Below, in pieces: positions 35,876 through 44,980 of a DNA stretch of 64,000 nt (its first letter is position 1; the number at the start of each line of letters is the position of its first letter). A program made the position numbers and the translations under genes. Under the pieces are notes generated by a model, which saw only the letters and a list, made by a program, of their open reading frames with translations, searched no databases and was not told the DNA's origin. Origin of the DNA: Phyllobacteriaceae bacterium UBA1940 (GTDB lineage Bacteria > Pseudomonadota > Alphaproteobacteria > Rhizobiales > Rhizobiaceae); contig DDFA01000048.1 in assembly GCA_002336975.1 (NCBI GenBank), positions 1-64,000 on the forward strand, read 5' to 3'.

Positions 35876-36910
35876 TCAGCCGCCGGTCATGCTCATATGC
35901 CGCGACACGGCGGGCTTTTTGGTCGCCCGGTCGATGACGAAATCATGGCCTTTGGGTTTGCGCCCGATAGCTTCGTCAATGGCGCGCGCCAGCAGTTCGC
36001 CACCCTCCGAGGCGCGCAGCGGCGCGCGCAGGTCGGCGGCGTCTTCCTGCCCAAGGCACATGAACAGCGTTCCGGTGCAGGTGATGCGCACCCGGTTGCA
36101 GCTCTCGCAGAAATTATGCGTCATCGGGGTGATGAAGCCGAGCCTGCCGCCTGTCTCGCCAACCTCGACATAGCGCGCCGGACCGCCGGTCTTGTAAGGG
36201 ATGTCGGTCAGCGTGAATTGCCGCTCCATATCCGCGCGCAATTGCGACAGCGGCAGATATTGATCGGTGCGGTCGGCGTCGATTTCGCCCAGCGGCATGG
36301 TTTCGATCACCGTCATGTCCATGCCCCGGCCATGCGCCCAGCGCATCAGCTCGGGAATCTCGCGGTCGTTGAAATCCTTCAGCGCCACCGCGTTGAGCTT
36401 GATCCTGATGCCCGCCGCCTGGGCCGCGTCGATTCCTTCCAGCACCTTGTCGAGGCTGCCCCAGCGCGTCACCTGGCGAAATTTGTCGGGATCGAGCGTG
36501 TCGACCGAGACATTGATGCGCCTGACGCCGCACTCGGCGAGTTCCGACGCGAAACGGGACAGTTGCGAACCATTGGTCGTCAGCGTCAGTTCTTCCAGCG
36601 CCCCGCTGTCGAGATGGCGCGACAATTGCCGCACGAGGTGCATGACATTCTTGCGCACCAGCGGCTCGCCGCCGGTGAGGCGCAGCTTCTTCACGCCCTT
36701 GTCGACGAAGGCGGCGCAAAGCCGGTCGAGTTCCTCCAGCGACAGAAGGTCCTTTTTCGGCAGGAAGGTCATGTCTTCCGCCATGCAATAGGTGCAGCGG
36801 AAATCGCACCGATCAGTGACGGAAACGCGCAGATAGGTGATCGCCCGCCCGAACGGGTCGATCATCGGCAGGTCCGGTTCGGCGGTCAGCATCTTGGTGC
36901 GGTTGTCCAT
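35876..36910 (-). CDS. moaA: GTP 3',8-cyclase MoaA
   Basis: 344-residue radical SAM enzyme of the first step of molybdopterin synthesis. The N-terminal cluster motif is Cys35-x3-Cys39-x2-Cys42 (CDFRCTYC), and the second cluster lies near the C-terminus ([13 protein letters not shown] with a later Cys in LFMCLG). The protein ends in Gly-Gly, as required of MoaA. With mobA and mobB 3 kb away this is a partial Moco locus; moaC, moaE, moeA and others are not in the window. Confidence 0.96.
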   Translation of the reverse strand: MDNRTKMLTAEPDLPMIDPFGRAITYLRVSVTDRCDFRCTYCMAEDMTFLPKKDLLSLEELDRLCAAFVDKGVKKLRLTGGEPLVRKNVMHLVRQLSRHLDSGALEELTLTTNGSQLSRFASELAECGVRRINVSVDTLDPDKFRQVTRWGSLDKVLEGIDAAQAAGIRIKLNAVALKDFNDREIPELMRWAHGRGMDMTVIETMPLGEIDADRTDQYLPLSQLRADMERQFTLTDIPYKTGGPARYVEVGETGGRLGFITPMTHNFCESCNRVRITCTGTLFMCLGQEDAADLRAPLRASEGGELLARAIDEAIGRKPKGHDFVIDRATKKPAVSRHMSMTGG

Positions 36911-37045
36911 TTGTCGCGGTATTTGGCCTTATGCACAGTTTCATACAACGATGTGGCGCATTCAAGGGCGATCGGCATGGCAAAAGGTAGCAATGGGACA
37001 GGCGCTGCCGCTTCCCTTCCGCCCGCCATTGTCGTAGCCAAAGCC

Positions 37046-37399
37046 ATGACCGCACCGACCGAACTCCGCGTCTCCAAAGACCGCAAACTGCTGACGATCA
37101 CCTTTCCGGCGCACCAGCCGGTGGAACTCAGCGCCGAACTGCTGCGGGTGGCGTCGCCGTCGGCGGAAGTCCAGGGCCATTCGCCCGCGCAGCGCGTCAC
37201 GGTGCCGGGCAAACGCAATGTGGCGATCGCCGACATGGTCCCGACCGGCAACTACGCGGTCAGGATCGTCTTCGACGACGGCCACGCCACCGGCATCTTC
37301 ACCTGGGATTATCTGCACCGCATGGCGCATGACAAGGCGACGATGTGGCAGTCCTATCTCGACGAACTGGCCGCCAAGGGCCTGTCGCGCGACCGATGA
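37046..37399 (+). CDS. DUF971 (gamma-butyrobetaine hydroxylase N-terminal-like) protein
   Basis: 117-residue protein made almost wholly of a DUF971 domain ([20 protein letters not shown] to FTWDYLHRM). The domain occurs at the N-terminus of gamma-butyrobetaine hydroxylase and in apbC/Mrp-type Fe-S proteins; alone its role is unknown. An in-frame ATG at 36977 with AAGGG upstream would add 23 residues. It is divergent from moaA and overlaps the next gene as ATGA. Confidence 0.85.
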   Translation: MTAPTELRVSKDRKLLTITFPAHQPVELSAELLRVASPSAEVQGHSPAQRVTVPGKRNVAIADMVPTGNYAVRIVFDDGHATGIFTWDYLHRMAHDKATMWQSYLDELAAKGLSRDR

Positions 37400-37713
37400 C
37401 GGCGGCGATCTACACGCTTGCCGCACTCGCCGAGATCGCTGGCTGCTTCGCCTTCTGGTCCTGGCTGAAGCTCGGCAAATCGGTATGGTGGCTGGTCCCA
37501 GGCGCGGCATCGCTGGTCGCATTCGCCTGGCTGCTGACGCTGATCCCGGCGGAAGCCGCCGGCCGCGCCTTCGCCGCCTATGGCGGCGTATATATCGTCG
37601 CGTCTTTGATGTGGATGTGGAGCGTGGAACAGGTCGCGCCGGACCGCTTCGACCTCGCCGGGGCGGCGCTGTGCCTTGTCGGCGCCGCGGTGATCGTCGC
37701 CGCTCCCCGCTGA
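37396..37713 (+). CDS. YnfA/UPF0060 family small membrane protein
   Basis: 105-residue inner-membrane protein with four helices. [18 protein letters not shown] and [19 protein letters not shown] are the YnfA signatures. The fold is related to small multidrug resistance transporters, but the function is not established. The start is fixed by the ATGA overlap with the DUF971 gene. It converges with the MarR gene, 1 nt between stops. Confidence 0.93.
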   Translation: MTAAIYTLAALAEIAGCFAFWSWLKLGKSVWWLVPGAASLVAFAWLLTLIPAEAAGRAFAAYGGVYIVASLMWMWSVEQVAPDRFDLAGAALCLVGAAVIVAAPR

Positions 37714-37714
37714 A

Positions 37715-38170
37715 CTATTCGTCCTTGGCCAGCATCTCCGACACCCGCCGCATCACGTCGCCCATCGAATCGCACTGCGCCGGCGTCGACTGGCTCATCA
37801 CCCGGTCGATCAGCGCCGAATAGGCTTTTAGCGCCTCGCGCAGCTTGGTTTCGCCGGCGGGGGTCAGATAAAGGCGCAGTACGCGCTTGTCCTTTTCGTC
37901 GCCTTCGCGGCGGATCCAGCCCTGTTCCTCGAGCTGCGGCAGCAGCATGGTGATGTTGGAGCGACCGACCAGCAGCTTCTGCGCGATGTCATTTTGCGAG
38001 GCGCCGGGGTGGCGCAGCAGGTTCATCATCAGGTCGAGCTGGACGATCTTCAGGTCGAAGGGCTCGAGCGCCTTTCCCAGCGCGCGCGTGATCGCCTTCT
38101 CGGCCTGGACGACGGAGATCCAGTTGCGAAAACGCGGATTGTCCCACGGCAGCTCTTGCGATTTGTTCAT
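37715..38170 (-). CDS. MarR-family transcriptional regulator
   Basis: 151-residue winged-helix repressor. The recognition region ASQNDIAQKLLVGRSNITMLLPQLEEQGWIRRE spans about residues 58-90, followed by the wing DEKDKRVLRLYLT. It is divergent from an alpha/beta hydrolase gene, and its own start codon lies within a double palindrome (38165-38198), so autorepression and control of the hydrolase are likely. The ligand is unknown. Confidence 0.92.
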   Translation of the reverse strand: MNKSQELPWDNPRFRNWISVVQAEKAITRALGKALEPFDLKIVQLDLMMNLLRHPGASQNDIAQKLLVGRSNITMLLPQLEEQGWIRREGDEKDKRVLRLYLTPAGETKLREALKAYSALIDRVMSQSTPAQCDSMGDVMRRVSEMLAKDE

Positions 38171-38198
38171 GATTGAACAATAATGTTCATGCTTGAAC
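38165..38198. promoter_or_regulatory. Double MarR-type operator
   Basis: Two perfect 14-bp dyads, GTTCATGATTGAAC (38165-38178) and GTTCATGCTTGAAC (38185-38198), have centres 20 nt apart, two helical turns. The junction forms a third dyad, TGAACAATAATGTTCA (38174-38189). The array covers the MarR start codon and lies 23 nt before the hydrolase start. Confidence 0.75.
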
Positions 38199-38220
38199 GT
38201 TCCCGATGGAGATGCATTCG

Positions 38221-39171
38221 ATGGCGTCCTTCGCTTTGACAATGACTCGCGGCCTGTTTGGCATGGCGGACGCCGTCGCGCCAAGCCTGGCGGGTCGTAT
38301 AGCATTTGAACTGTTCTGCCGCACCAGCGATCCGGCGAAGATTCTGGCGGCCGAAAAGCGCGTCATCGACCGCGCCGCGCCGTTCATGGCCGAGGCCCGC
38401 CATCATCGCCTGACCGTCGGCAGGAGCTGCGTTTCGGCCTACGAGTTCCGGCCGCAGTCCGGACGCTATTCGCGCACCGTGCTCGTCATTCACGGCTGGC
38501 GCTCGCGCGCCGAACACATGCGCCATCTGGTCGACGGTTTTCGCGACGCCGGCGCGCGCGTCATCGCCATCGACCTGCCCGGGCACGGGAAATCGAGCGG
38601 TCGCCGTCTCAACATGGCCAATGCGGTTGCGGCGGCTCAGGCGGCAGACCTGTGGTTCGGCCCGTTCGAGGCGGTCGTCGGCCATTCCTTCGGCGGCGCA
38701 GTCGCCATCAATGCGGTCGTCGGGTCGATAGCCGATGTGCCGGCGGTTCGCGCCGGTCGACTCGTCGTGATCGCCGCGCCGAGTTCGATGCCGATGGTGT
38801 TCGAGGATTTTGGTAGATTCCTCAATCTGGGGCCGCGCAGCCAGACCGCGATAGCGGACATTGTCGAGCGTTTCGCCGGCAGCCCGTTGTCCGCCTTCGT
38901 CGGCAAGGACCAGCTCGAGCAAGATCCGGTCGAGACGCTGGTGCTGCATGCCGCCGACGACAAGGAAGTGTCGCCCGACCACGCCCGTCAACTGTCCGCC
39001 GCCGGTCGGCATATCGACCTGCGCTGGGTCAACGGGCTTGGCCATCGCCGCATCATCTCCGATCCGTCGGTGGTCGTTCAGGCGGTCGACTTCGTCTTGC
39101 GCGACGCGCTTGACGCGACCACGCCGCGGCCGGTCGGCGCGCGCGCGGCAACTTCCAGGACGAAGAGCTAA
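38221..39171 (+). CDS. Alpha/beta hydrolase
   Basis: 316-residue alpha/beta hydrolase. It shows the oxyanion region VLVIHGWRSRAEHM, the nucleophile elbow GHSFGGA (Ser near residue 160), the acid in HAADDKEVS and the late His in GLGHRRII. The substrate is unknown; MarR control suggests a lipid or aromatic ester. The start has GGAG 9 nt upstream; an ATG 15 nt further upstream is in frame. It converges with the rhodanese gene (4-nt overlap). Confidence 0.88.
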   Translation: MASFALTMTRGLFGMADAVAPSLAGRIAFELFCRTSDPAKILAAEKRVIDRAAPFMAEARHHRLTVGRSCVSAYEFRPQSGRYSRTVLVIHGWRSRAEHMRHLVDGFRDAGARVIAIDLPGHGKSSGRRLNMANAVAAAQAADLWFGPFEAVVGHSFGGAVAINAVVGSIADVPAVRAGRLVVIAAPSSMPMVFEDFGRFLNLGPRSQTAIADIVERFAGSPLSAFVGKDQLEQDPVETLVLHAADDKEVSPDHARQLSAAGRHIDLRWVNGLGHRRIISDPSVVVQAVDFVLRDALDATTPRPVGARAATSRTKS

Positions 39172-39563
39172 CCGGGCTGCTTGTCGCTCGACACCGGCAG
39201 TTCGGCTTTCTTCCATGCCGCCATGCCGCCCTCGATATGAGTGACCTTTTCAAGTCCCATGTCCTGGGCGGTCTTGGCCGCCAGCGCCGAGCGCAGGCCG
39301 CCGGCGCAGAAAAACACAAACTCACGGCCGGTCGAAAAATAGTCCTTGTGGTAGGGGCTCTCCGGGTCGATCCAGAATTCCAGCATGCCGCGCGGACAAC
39401 TGCGCGCGCCGTCGATGCGGCCCTCGATCTCAAGCTCGCGCGGGTCGCGCAGGTCGACGAGCACGACCCCCTCGCGGCCGCGCCGTTGATTTGCTTCGTC
39501 GGGTGAGATCGCCGTGATTTCCGCATTCGCCTCGGCGACCAGTTGCTTGAATCCCTTCTTCAT
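39168..39563 (-). CDS. Rhodanese-domain sulfurtransferase
   Basis: 131-residue single rhodanese domain. The active-site loop is FFCAGGLRS (catalytic Cys near residue 89), preceded by VVLVDLRDPRELEIEG. It moves sulfane sulfur, acceptor unknown. The start ATG has AAAGGAGG about 6 nt upstream. It is divergent from the BASS transporter gene. Confidence 0.92.
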   Translation of the reverse strand: MKKGFKQLVAEANAEITAISPDEANQRRGREGVVLVDLRDPRELEIEGRIDGARSCPRGMLEFWIDPESPYHKDYFSTGREFVFFCAGGLRSALAAKTAQDMGLEKVTHIEGGMAAWKKAELPVSSDKQPG

Positions 39564-39690
39564 CTCAGTCCTCCTTTCGCTCAATTCGATCATGCGCCCC
39601 GAAGACGACTGGCGCAACCGAACGGCGGCCAAACTGGCGGTGGCGAGACGAGTCTGTTAAGCATGCCGCCGTCATGGAAAGGGGGCAGTC

Positions 39691-40608
39691 ATGACGCCGC
39701 TCGACGACGTTGCGCTGAACTTCAATCCGTCCAGTCTGGTCCTGCTCAACCTGATCCTCGCCTTTGTCATGTTCGGCGTGGCGCTGGACCTCCAGGTCGA
39801 GGATTTCGTCCGGCTCAAAAAGACCAAGCGGGCGTTCCTCGTCGGCATTTTTGCGCAATTCGTCTTCATGCCGGCGGCGACGCTCGGTCTGGTCTATCTG
39901 ATCGAGCCTGCGCCCAGCGTCGCGCTTGGGATGATCATTGTCGCCGCCTGTCCCGGCGGCTCGATCTCCAATTTCGTCGCGGCGCGCGCCAACGCCAATG
40001 TGGCGCTGTCGGTCAGCCTGTCGGGCGTCACGACGGTGCTGTCGGTCGTGATGACGCCGTTGAACATCGCCCTTTACGGCGGCCTCTACGCGCCCGCGGC
40101 CGGGCTGCTGCGCGAGATCGCGGTCGATCCCGGGGATATGGCGCTGGCCGTCGCTGTATTGCTGGCGGCGCCGCTTGCGCTGGGCATGGCGGTCAACCAC
40201 TGGCTGCCCGCCCTGGCCGGGAAGCTGCGCCGGCCGATGCGGCTGGCGTCGCTGGCCATCTTCTCGTTTTTTATTGCCGCGGCGCTTGCCGCCAACTGGC
40301 GACCCTTTGTCGGCCATGTCGCCGACATCTTTCTGATCGTGATGGTTCACAACGCGATCGGCCTGGCAGGCGGCTATGGCCTGGCGTGGATCGGCAGGCT
40401 CGCCGAAGACGACCGGCGTTCGATCGCGATCGAGGCAGGCATGCAGAATACCGGTTTTGGATTGGTGCTGATCTTCACCTTCTTCTCGGGTATCGGCGGC
40501 ATGGCGATCATTGCCGCATGGTGGGGCGTGTGGCACCTGATTTCTGGCATGGCGCTCGCCGCCTGGTTCCGGGGCCACGACGCTGCAATGGTCGGGCGCG
40601 CCGCGTGA
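39691..40608 (+). CDS. Bile acid:sodium symporter (BASS) family transporter
   Basis: 305-residue membrane protein with nine or ten helices. ACPGGSISNFVAARANANVALSV in helices 4-5 (broken here by the membrane crossover) and EAGMQNTGFGLVLIF in helix 9 are the BASS sodium-binding motifs. Bacterial members carry bile acids, pantoate or other organic anions; the substrate is unknown. The ATG has GGGGG about 8 nt upstream. Confidence 0.88.
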   Translation: MTPLDDVALNFNPSSLVLLNLILAFVMFGVALDLQVEDFVRLKKTKRAFLVGIFAQFVFMPAATLGLVYLIEPAPSVALGMIIVAACPGGSISNFVAARANANVALSVSLSGVTTVLSVVMTPLNIALYGGLYAPAAGLLREIAVDPGDMALAVAVLLAAPLALGMAVNHWLPALAGKLRRPMRLASLAIFSFFIAAALAANWRPFVGHVADIFLIVMVHNAIGLAGGYGLAWIGRLAEDDRRSIAIEAGMQNTGFGLVLIFTFFSGIGGMAIIAAWWGVWHLISGMALAAWFRGHDAAMVGRAA

Positions 40609-40752
40609 TCACATCTCCTTGAGTCAACCAAAGCATGACGGCCAAAGGTTCGACTTATGGGGGCAAATGACTATAGTCGCGGCCGCGCCGACTGCTTCGC
40701 GGTTTCATCGATACGGCTCGACTGCAGGCGCGGCTGACGGGGAGATTGCAGC

Positions 40753-42639
40753 TTGAACACCAGCAGACTTGGCCTGCGCCGGCGTGTCGCCGCATTGGTC
40801 CTGACCGTTGTCGCAGCCGGCATGACGGCCCAGGAAGCCCACGCCCAGACGTTTTTCGACTATCTGTTCGGCGGCGGCGCCAGGCGTCAGCAGGAACGCA
40901 ATCGCGACCGGGGCGTCCAGTCCTGGCCGGATGAGTGGCGCGGTGAGCGCAAGACGCAAAGCAAGCCGGCGCAAATCTCGGCTCCCGCCTACTACACCTA
41001 CAGAGCCGATGCCCTGGTGCGCGTCAAGGCGCCGAAAATTGTCGCGGCGGGTGGCGTCGTCGTTGGCCCGCAACTGATGCCGGCCGGCGCCGATTTCGGC
41101 GAAGCGGTCGCCGCCTTGGGCGACTTCGACCTGACCGCCGAAAAGGAGATCGCCGCGGCGATCGCCAGCCACTATTCGAAATCGCCGCAATTTATCTGGG
41201 TGTCGGGTTTTGGTCCCAATGGACGCGCCGAACAGGCGGTGCGCGTGCTTGGTGATGCCGCCAGTCACGGGCTTGATCCGGCCGACTACTCGGTCACCGT
41301 GCCCGCCGCGACATTCGACGCAACCGACATGGCGGCGCGGCAGAAGGAACTCGCCGCCTTCGAACTGGCGCTGTCGGCCCGGGTGCTGCGTTATGTCGAG
41401 GACGCCACGCGCGGCCGCATCGATCCCAATCGCATCTCCGGCTACCACGATTTCGCGCCAAAGCCGCTCGACCTGGATCAGGCGCTCGACCGGCTGTCGC
41501 ACACCCAAGACGTGGCGGTGCTGATCGAATCCTACCATCCGCGGAACGCGGAATATCAGGAGTTGCGGGTGGAACTCGAAACCCTGCGCGGCCAGGCGGA
41601 AAACGACATCGTCGTCGACCCGAAACTTCTGCTCAAGCCGGGTCAGTCCAGTCCCGAACTGCCAAAGATCATCGCCTTGATCGAACGCACGGCGACAGCC
41701 GATTTCGCCACCAAATATGCGGTCGCGCTGGCGATCAACCGCAACGCCGAAACATATTCCGAGGAACTCGTCCCGCTTGTGAAGGAGGCCCAGCAGGCTG
41801 CCGGCCTCAAGGGCGACGGGGTGATCGGGCCACGCACGGTCCAGGCGCTGGCCGGCGTGTCGAAGGCGGATCGGATCGTCAAGGTCGAGGTCGCGCTCGA
41901 GCAGTTGCGCTGGCTGCCGTCCGATCTCGGGGCGCGACGGGTGTTCATCAACCAGCCGGCCTACACTGCCGCATATTTCGAGAACGGCGCCGAAAAACTG
42001 TCGATGCGCACGGTCATCGGCAAGAAGTCCAACCAGACCAGCTTTTTCCAGGATGTGATCGAGCAGGTCGACTACAACCCTTACTGGGGCGTGCCGCAGT
42101 CGATCATCGTCAACGAGATGCTGCCGCGATTGCGCCGCGATCCGGGCTACCTCGACAGGGCCGGCTACGAGGTGACCGATTCGAAGGGACGCAAGATTTC
42201 GTCCTCGTCGATCGACTGGGGCGCGTATGGCGGCAAGGTGCCCTACAGCGTGCGCCAGACGCCGAGCGAGGCCAATGCGCTGGGCGAACTGAAGATTCTG
42301 TTCCCCAACAAGCACGCCATCTACATGCACGATACGCCGCAAAAAGCGCTGTTCAAGCGCGACATGCGGGCGTTCAGCCACGGTTGCGTGCGGCTGGCCG
42401 AGCCGCGCGAGATGGCCGCCGCGCTGCTTGGCAAGGACGTGTCCTATGTCGCGCGCAAGCTGGCTGCCGGCCATTCCTCGGAAAAGATCCCCGGCAACAT
42501 TCCGGTCTATGTCGCCTATTTCACCGCCTGGCCGGACAAGACCGGCGCGGTCCAGTTCTACGACGACGTCTATGATCGCGACGCCCGGGTGATGGACGCG
42601 ATCGAGACAACCGAAGCGGTGCGCGCGCCTGCGTCGTAA
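40753..42639 (+). CDS. YkuD-type L,D-transpeptidase (LdtD/YcbB-like)
   Basis: 628-residue periplasmic enzyme forming 3-3 crosslinks in peptidoglycan. Signal segment (about 8-30), an N-terminal scaffold domain, a peptidoglycan-binding domain (about 330-375, GLKGDGVIGPRTVQAL), then the catalytic YkuD domain (about 395-590) with His in KHAIYMHDTP and Cys545 in FSHGCVRL. A long YcbB-like form is expected in Hyphomicrobiales, which rely heavily on L,D-crosslinks. The start is a TTG with GGGGAG about 9 nt upstream; the first ATG is far downstream. Confidence 0.92.
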   Translation: MNTSRLGLRRRVAALVLTVVAAGMTAQEAHAQTFFDYLFGGGARRQQERNRDRGVQSWPDEWRGERKTQSKPAQISAPAYYTYRADALVRVKAPKIVAAGGVVVGPQLMPAGADFGEAVAALGDFDLTAEKEIAAAIASHYSKSPQFIWVSGFGPNGRAEQAVRVLGDAASHGLDPADYSVTVPAATFDATDMAARQKELAAFELALSARVLRYVEDATRGRIDPNRISGYHDFAPKPLDLDQALDRLSHTQDVAVLIESYHPRNAEYQELRVELETLRGQAENDIVVDPKLLLKPGQSSPELPKIIALIERTATADFATKYAVALAINRNAETYSEELVPLVKEAQQAAGLKGDGVIGPRTVQALAGVSKADRIVKVEVALEQLRWLPSDLGARRVFINQPAYTAAYFENGAEKLSMRTVIGKKSNQTSFFQDVIEQVDYNPYWGVPQSIIVNEMLPRLRRDPGYLDRAGYEVTDSKGRKISSSSIDWGAYGGKVPYSVRQTPSEANALGELKILFPNKHAIYMHDTPQKALFKRDMRAFSHGCVRLAEPREMAAALLGKDVSYVARKLAAGHSSEKIPGNIPVYVAYFTAWPDKTGAVQFYDDVYDRDARVMDAIETTEAVRAPAS

Positions 42640-42711
42640 TGGCGAACAGGGACGGTTGACGGCGACGCCGTCGTCGCACTATATCGCCGGCAGCCGGGGG
42701 CGACCCCAGGC

Positions 42712-42786
42712 GGGCGATTAGCTCAGCGGGAGAGCACACCCTTCACACGGGTGGGGTCGTAGGTTCAATCCCTACATCGCCCACCA
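42712..42786 (+). tRNA. tRNA-Val (anticodon CAC)
   Basis: Complete cloverleaf: acceptor stem GGGCGAT/ATCGCCC, D-arm GCTC-AGCGGGA-GAGC, anticodon stem CACCC/GGGTG with loop TTCACAC (anticodon CAC), five-base variable loop, T-arm GTAGG-TTCAATC-CCTAC. CCA is encoded in the DNA (42784-42786). No integrase or duplicated 3' end is next to it. Confidence 0.98.
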
Positions 42787-42827
42787 TTTCCTTTTCAGCT
42801 TGTAGCGGATTGTGGCCAACGCTGGCG

Positions 42828-43508
42828 TTATCGCGTCGGCGAAAGCAGCCTTTCGGCAAGCGACACCGTCAACTCGTCGAAATGCGAGATCACATTGCTC
42901 GGCTCGAACGCGCGCACATGCCGGTCGGTGTAGCCGAAATCGACCGCGACGACCGGAATGCCGCCGGCCTTGGCCGCATCGATGTCGGTGCGCGAATCGC
43001 CGATCATCACGATGTGGGCGACGTCGCCGCCGGCCAGACGCGCGGTCTCGACGATGTGGCGCGGATCGGGTTTGCGGAACGCGAACGTGTCCTGGCCGCA
43101 GATCGCGCCGAATCGCGTCGCCAGCCCCAGCCCGTCGATCAGCCGTTTGGCTGACTTTTCCAGCTTGTTGGTGCAGATGGCCAACAGGTAGCCGGCATCC
43201 TCGAACCGGTCGAGCGCTGCGACGGCGCCGGGGAAGGGGAGCGACTGGCCGGGCATGTTGTCGATGTAGTGACGCATGAACAGGTCAAACAGCCGATCGA
43301 GCTCCCCGGCCGGCAAATCGACGTTCTGCGTCGCAAACGCTCGCTCGATCATCGCCCGCGCGCCCATCCCCAGTTGCGGCCGCAGCGCCGCCGGGTCGGC
43401 CGGCTGCAAGCCTCCCGCCTTGATCGAGAAGTTCAGCGCCGCCAGAAGGTCCGGCGCGGTGTCGACAAGCGTGCCGTCGAGGTCGAAGACGATGATCGAT
43501 TTGCCCAT
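42828..43508 (-). CDS. gph: Phosphoglycolate phosphatase
   Basis: 226-residue HAD-superfamily phosphatase removing phosphate from 2-phosphoglycolate. Motif [15 protein letters not shown] with nucleophile Asp, motif II ICTNK, motif III Lys in FRKPDP and motif [13 protein letters not shown] are present, with a helical cap (about 15-85). The start is the ATG at 43508 (MGKSIIVFD); an ATG 9 nt upstream is in frame. It is divergent from rpiA. Confidence 0.92.
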   Translation of the reverse strand: MGKSIIVFDLDGTLVDTAPDLLAALNFSIKAGGLQPADPAALRPQLGMGARAMIERAFATQNVDLPAGELDRLFDLFMRHYIDNMPGQSLPFPGAVAALDRFEDAGYLLAICTNKLEKSAKRLIDGLGLATRFGAICGQDTFAFRKPDPRHIVETARLAGGDVAHIVMIGDSRTDIDAAKAGGIPVVAVDFGYTDRHVRAFEPSNVISHFDELTVSLAERLLSPTR

Positions 43509-43597
43509 GCGCTGCACTTAGCGACCCGGCGGCGCGCATGCAACGCGGCTTGCTTCGCCCGTCAACCGTGCTAGACCGCAGGCGAAGGGAAGGGCAG

Positions 43598-44296
43598 ATG
43601 GACGCAAAAGCCTTGAAAATCGAATCCGCGCGCGCGGCCCTGGCCCATGTCGAGGACGGCATGCGGCTGGGAATCGGCACCGGCTCGACGGCGGAGGAAT
43701 TCGTCAAGCTGCTTGCCGAGCAGGTTGCGGCGGGACTGAACGTGATCGGCGTGCCGACCTCTGAGCGCACCGCGGCGCTGTGCGTCGAACTGGGCGTGCC
43801 GCTGTCGACGCTGGACGAGACGCCGGAACTGGATCTGACCATCGACGGCGCCGACGAGATCGATCCCGACCTCAGCCTCGTCAAGGGCGGCGGCGGCGCG
43901 CTGCTGCGCGAGAAGATCGTCGCGTCAGCGTCCGATCGCATGATCGTGATCGCCGACGAGACCAAGCTGGTCGACATGCTGGGCCGTTTTCCGCTGCCCA
44001 TCGAGGTCAACAGGTTCGGGCTGAAAGCGACGGAACTGGAGATCGCCGCTGGCGCCTATCTGCTCGGCCTCGACGGCCCGCTGAAATTGAGGATGACGCG
44101 CGACGGCCCGTTTGTTACAGACGGCGGCCATCTGATCATCGATGCATCTTTTGGCCGCATTCCCGACGCAATAGCGCTGTCTGACGTGCTGCACGCCATT
44201 CCTGGCGTTGTCGAACATGGTCTATTTTTGGGTCTGGCGGATTTGGCGATTGTCGCAGGTCCACGTGGGATTCGTGAGCTGACCGCAGCTCTCTGA
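43598..44296 (+). CDS. rpiA: Ribose-5-phosphate isomerase A
   Basis: 232-residue enzyme interconverting ribose 5-phosphate and ribulose 5-phosphate. [21 protein letters not shown] and [12 protein letters not shown] are the substrate and catalytic motifs of RpiA. The ATG has AAGGGAAGGG upstream. It is 19 nt before the DUF2059 gene, an arrangement common in Rhizobiales. Confidence 0.97.
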   Translation: MDAKALKIESARAALAHVEDGMRLGIGTGSTAEEFVKLLAEQVAAGLNVIGVPTSERTAALCVELGVPLSTLDETPELDLTIDGADEIDPDLSLVKGGGGALLREKIVASASDRMIVIADETKLVDMLGRFPLPIEVNRFGLKATELEIAAGAYLLGLDGPLKLRMTRDGPFVTDGGHLIIDASFGRIPDAIALSDVLHAIPGVVEHGLFLGLADLAIVAGPRGIRELTAAL

Positions 44297-44315
44297 ACAA
44301 GGAGTTTGACTGAAC

Positions 44316-44882
44316 ATGGTTCTCTTCAACCATAATCGTTTCTTCGGGTCGATTGTCGCGGCGGCGGTTGTCCTGTCGGGCATCGGCTTTGCGTCCGCGC
44401 AGGAGATCAGCGCGTCGCATCTCAAGGCTGCGCGCGCGGCGATCGCCTCGACCCATGCGACGGACCCGATGGATTCGATCCTGCCGCAGGCCAATCAGAT
44501 GCTCAAGATCGAGCTGATCCAGAAGAATCCCGATCGCGAGCCGGAGATCGTTCAGGTCGTCGACGACGAGACCCTTGCGCTCGCATCGCGCCGCGGCGAT
44601 CTCGAGAACGAAGTCGCGACCGTGTTCGCCAAGATATTCACCGAGCAGGAACTGAACGAAATCGCCGCGTTCCACAATTCGCCGGCCGGCAAGAAGTTCA
44701 TTTCGGAAACCCCGATCATCGGGCGCGAGGTCGAAAAGGCCGTCAATATCTGGCAGGTCGGTATCGCCCGCGACCTGTCGGAGTCGGTTGCCAAGAAACT
44801 TGCGGCCGACGCGCCGCCGCCGGCCCCGGCGCCGATCCCGCCCCAGACGGCGGAACCGGCGAAGGAAGCGCCGAAGCAGTAA
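44316..44882 (+). CDS. DUF2059 exported protein
   Basis: 188-residue periplasmic protein. Signal peptide (about 1-28, ending FASAQ), a DUF2059 helical domain (about 85-145, with FTEQELNEIAAFHNSPAGKK), and a Pro/Ala-rich tail. Function unknown. A strong terminator follows 19 nt after the stop, so rpiA and this gene form one unit. Confidence 0.9.
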   Translation: MVLFNHNRFFGSIVAAAVVLSGIGFASAQEISASHLKAARAAIASTHATDPMDSILPQANQMLKIELIQKNPDREPEIVQVVDDETLALASRRGDLENEVATVFAKIFTEQELNEIAAFHNSPAGKKFISETPIIGREVEKAVNIWQVGIARDLSESVAKKLAADAPPPAPAPIPPQTAEPAKEAPKQ

Positions 44883-44901
44883 CCGCATCGTGTAGAGTTC
44901 A

Positions 44902-44931
44902 GAAAAGCCCGGCCCTTGCGCCGGGCTTTTC
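44902..44931 (+). terminator. Intrinsic terminator after rpiA-DUF2059
   Basis: Perfect 12-bp stem (GAAAAGCCCGGC at 44902-44913, GCCGGGCTTTTC at 44920-44931) with a 6-nt loop CCTTGC. The T run lies in the 3' arm and continues into CATTTC. Confidence 0.9.
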
Positions 44932-44980
44932 ATTTCGGCCGCGACCATCTACCTGCAAGGGTACACCGGAGAATGGCGGC

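Noticed and set aside
40705..42474. A 589-codon open frame antisense to the L,D-transpeptidase
   Set aside because: High GC leaves long stop-free antisense frames. The translation is compositionally odd, has no motif and covers a certain gene. The same applies to long antisense frames at 1909-3414, 11364-12854, 50796-52688 and 54755-56524.
42712..42786. tRNA-Val as an integration site
   Set aside because: No integrase, no second copy of the tRNA 3' end and ordinary chromosomal genes on both sides.
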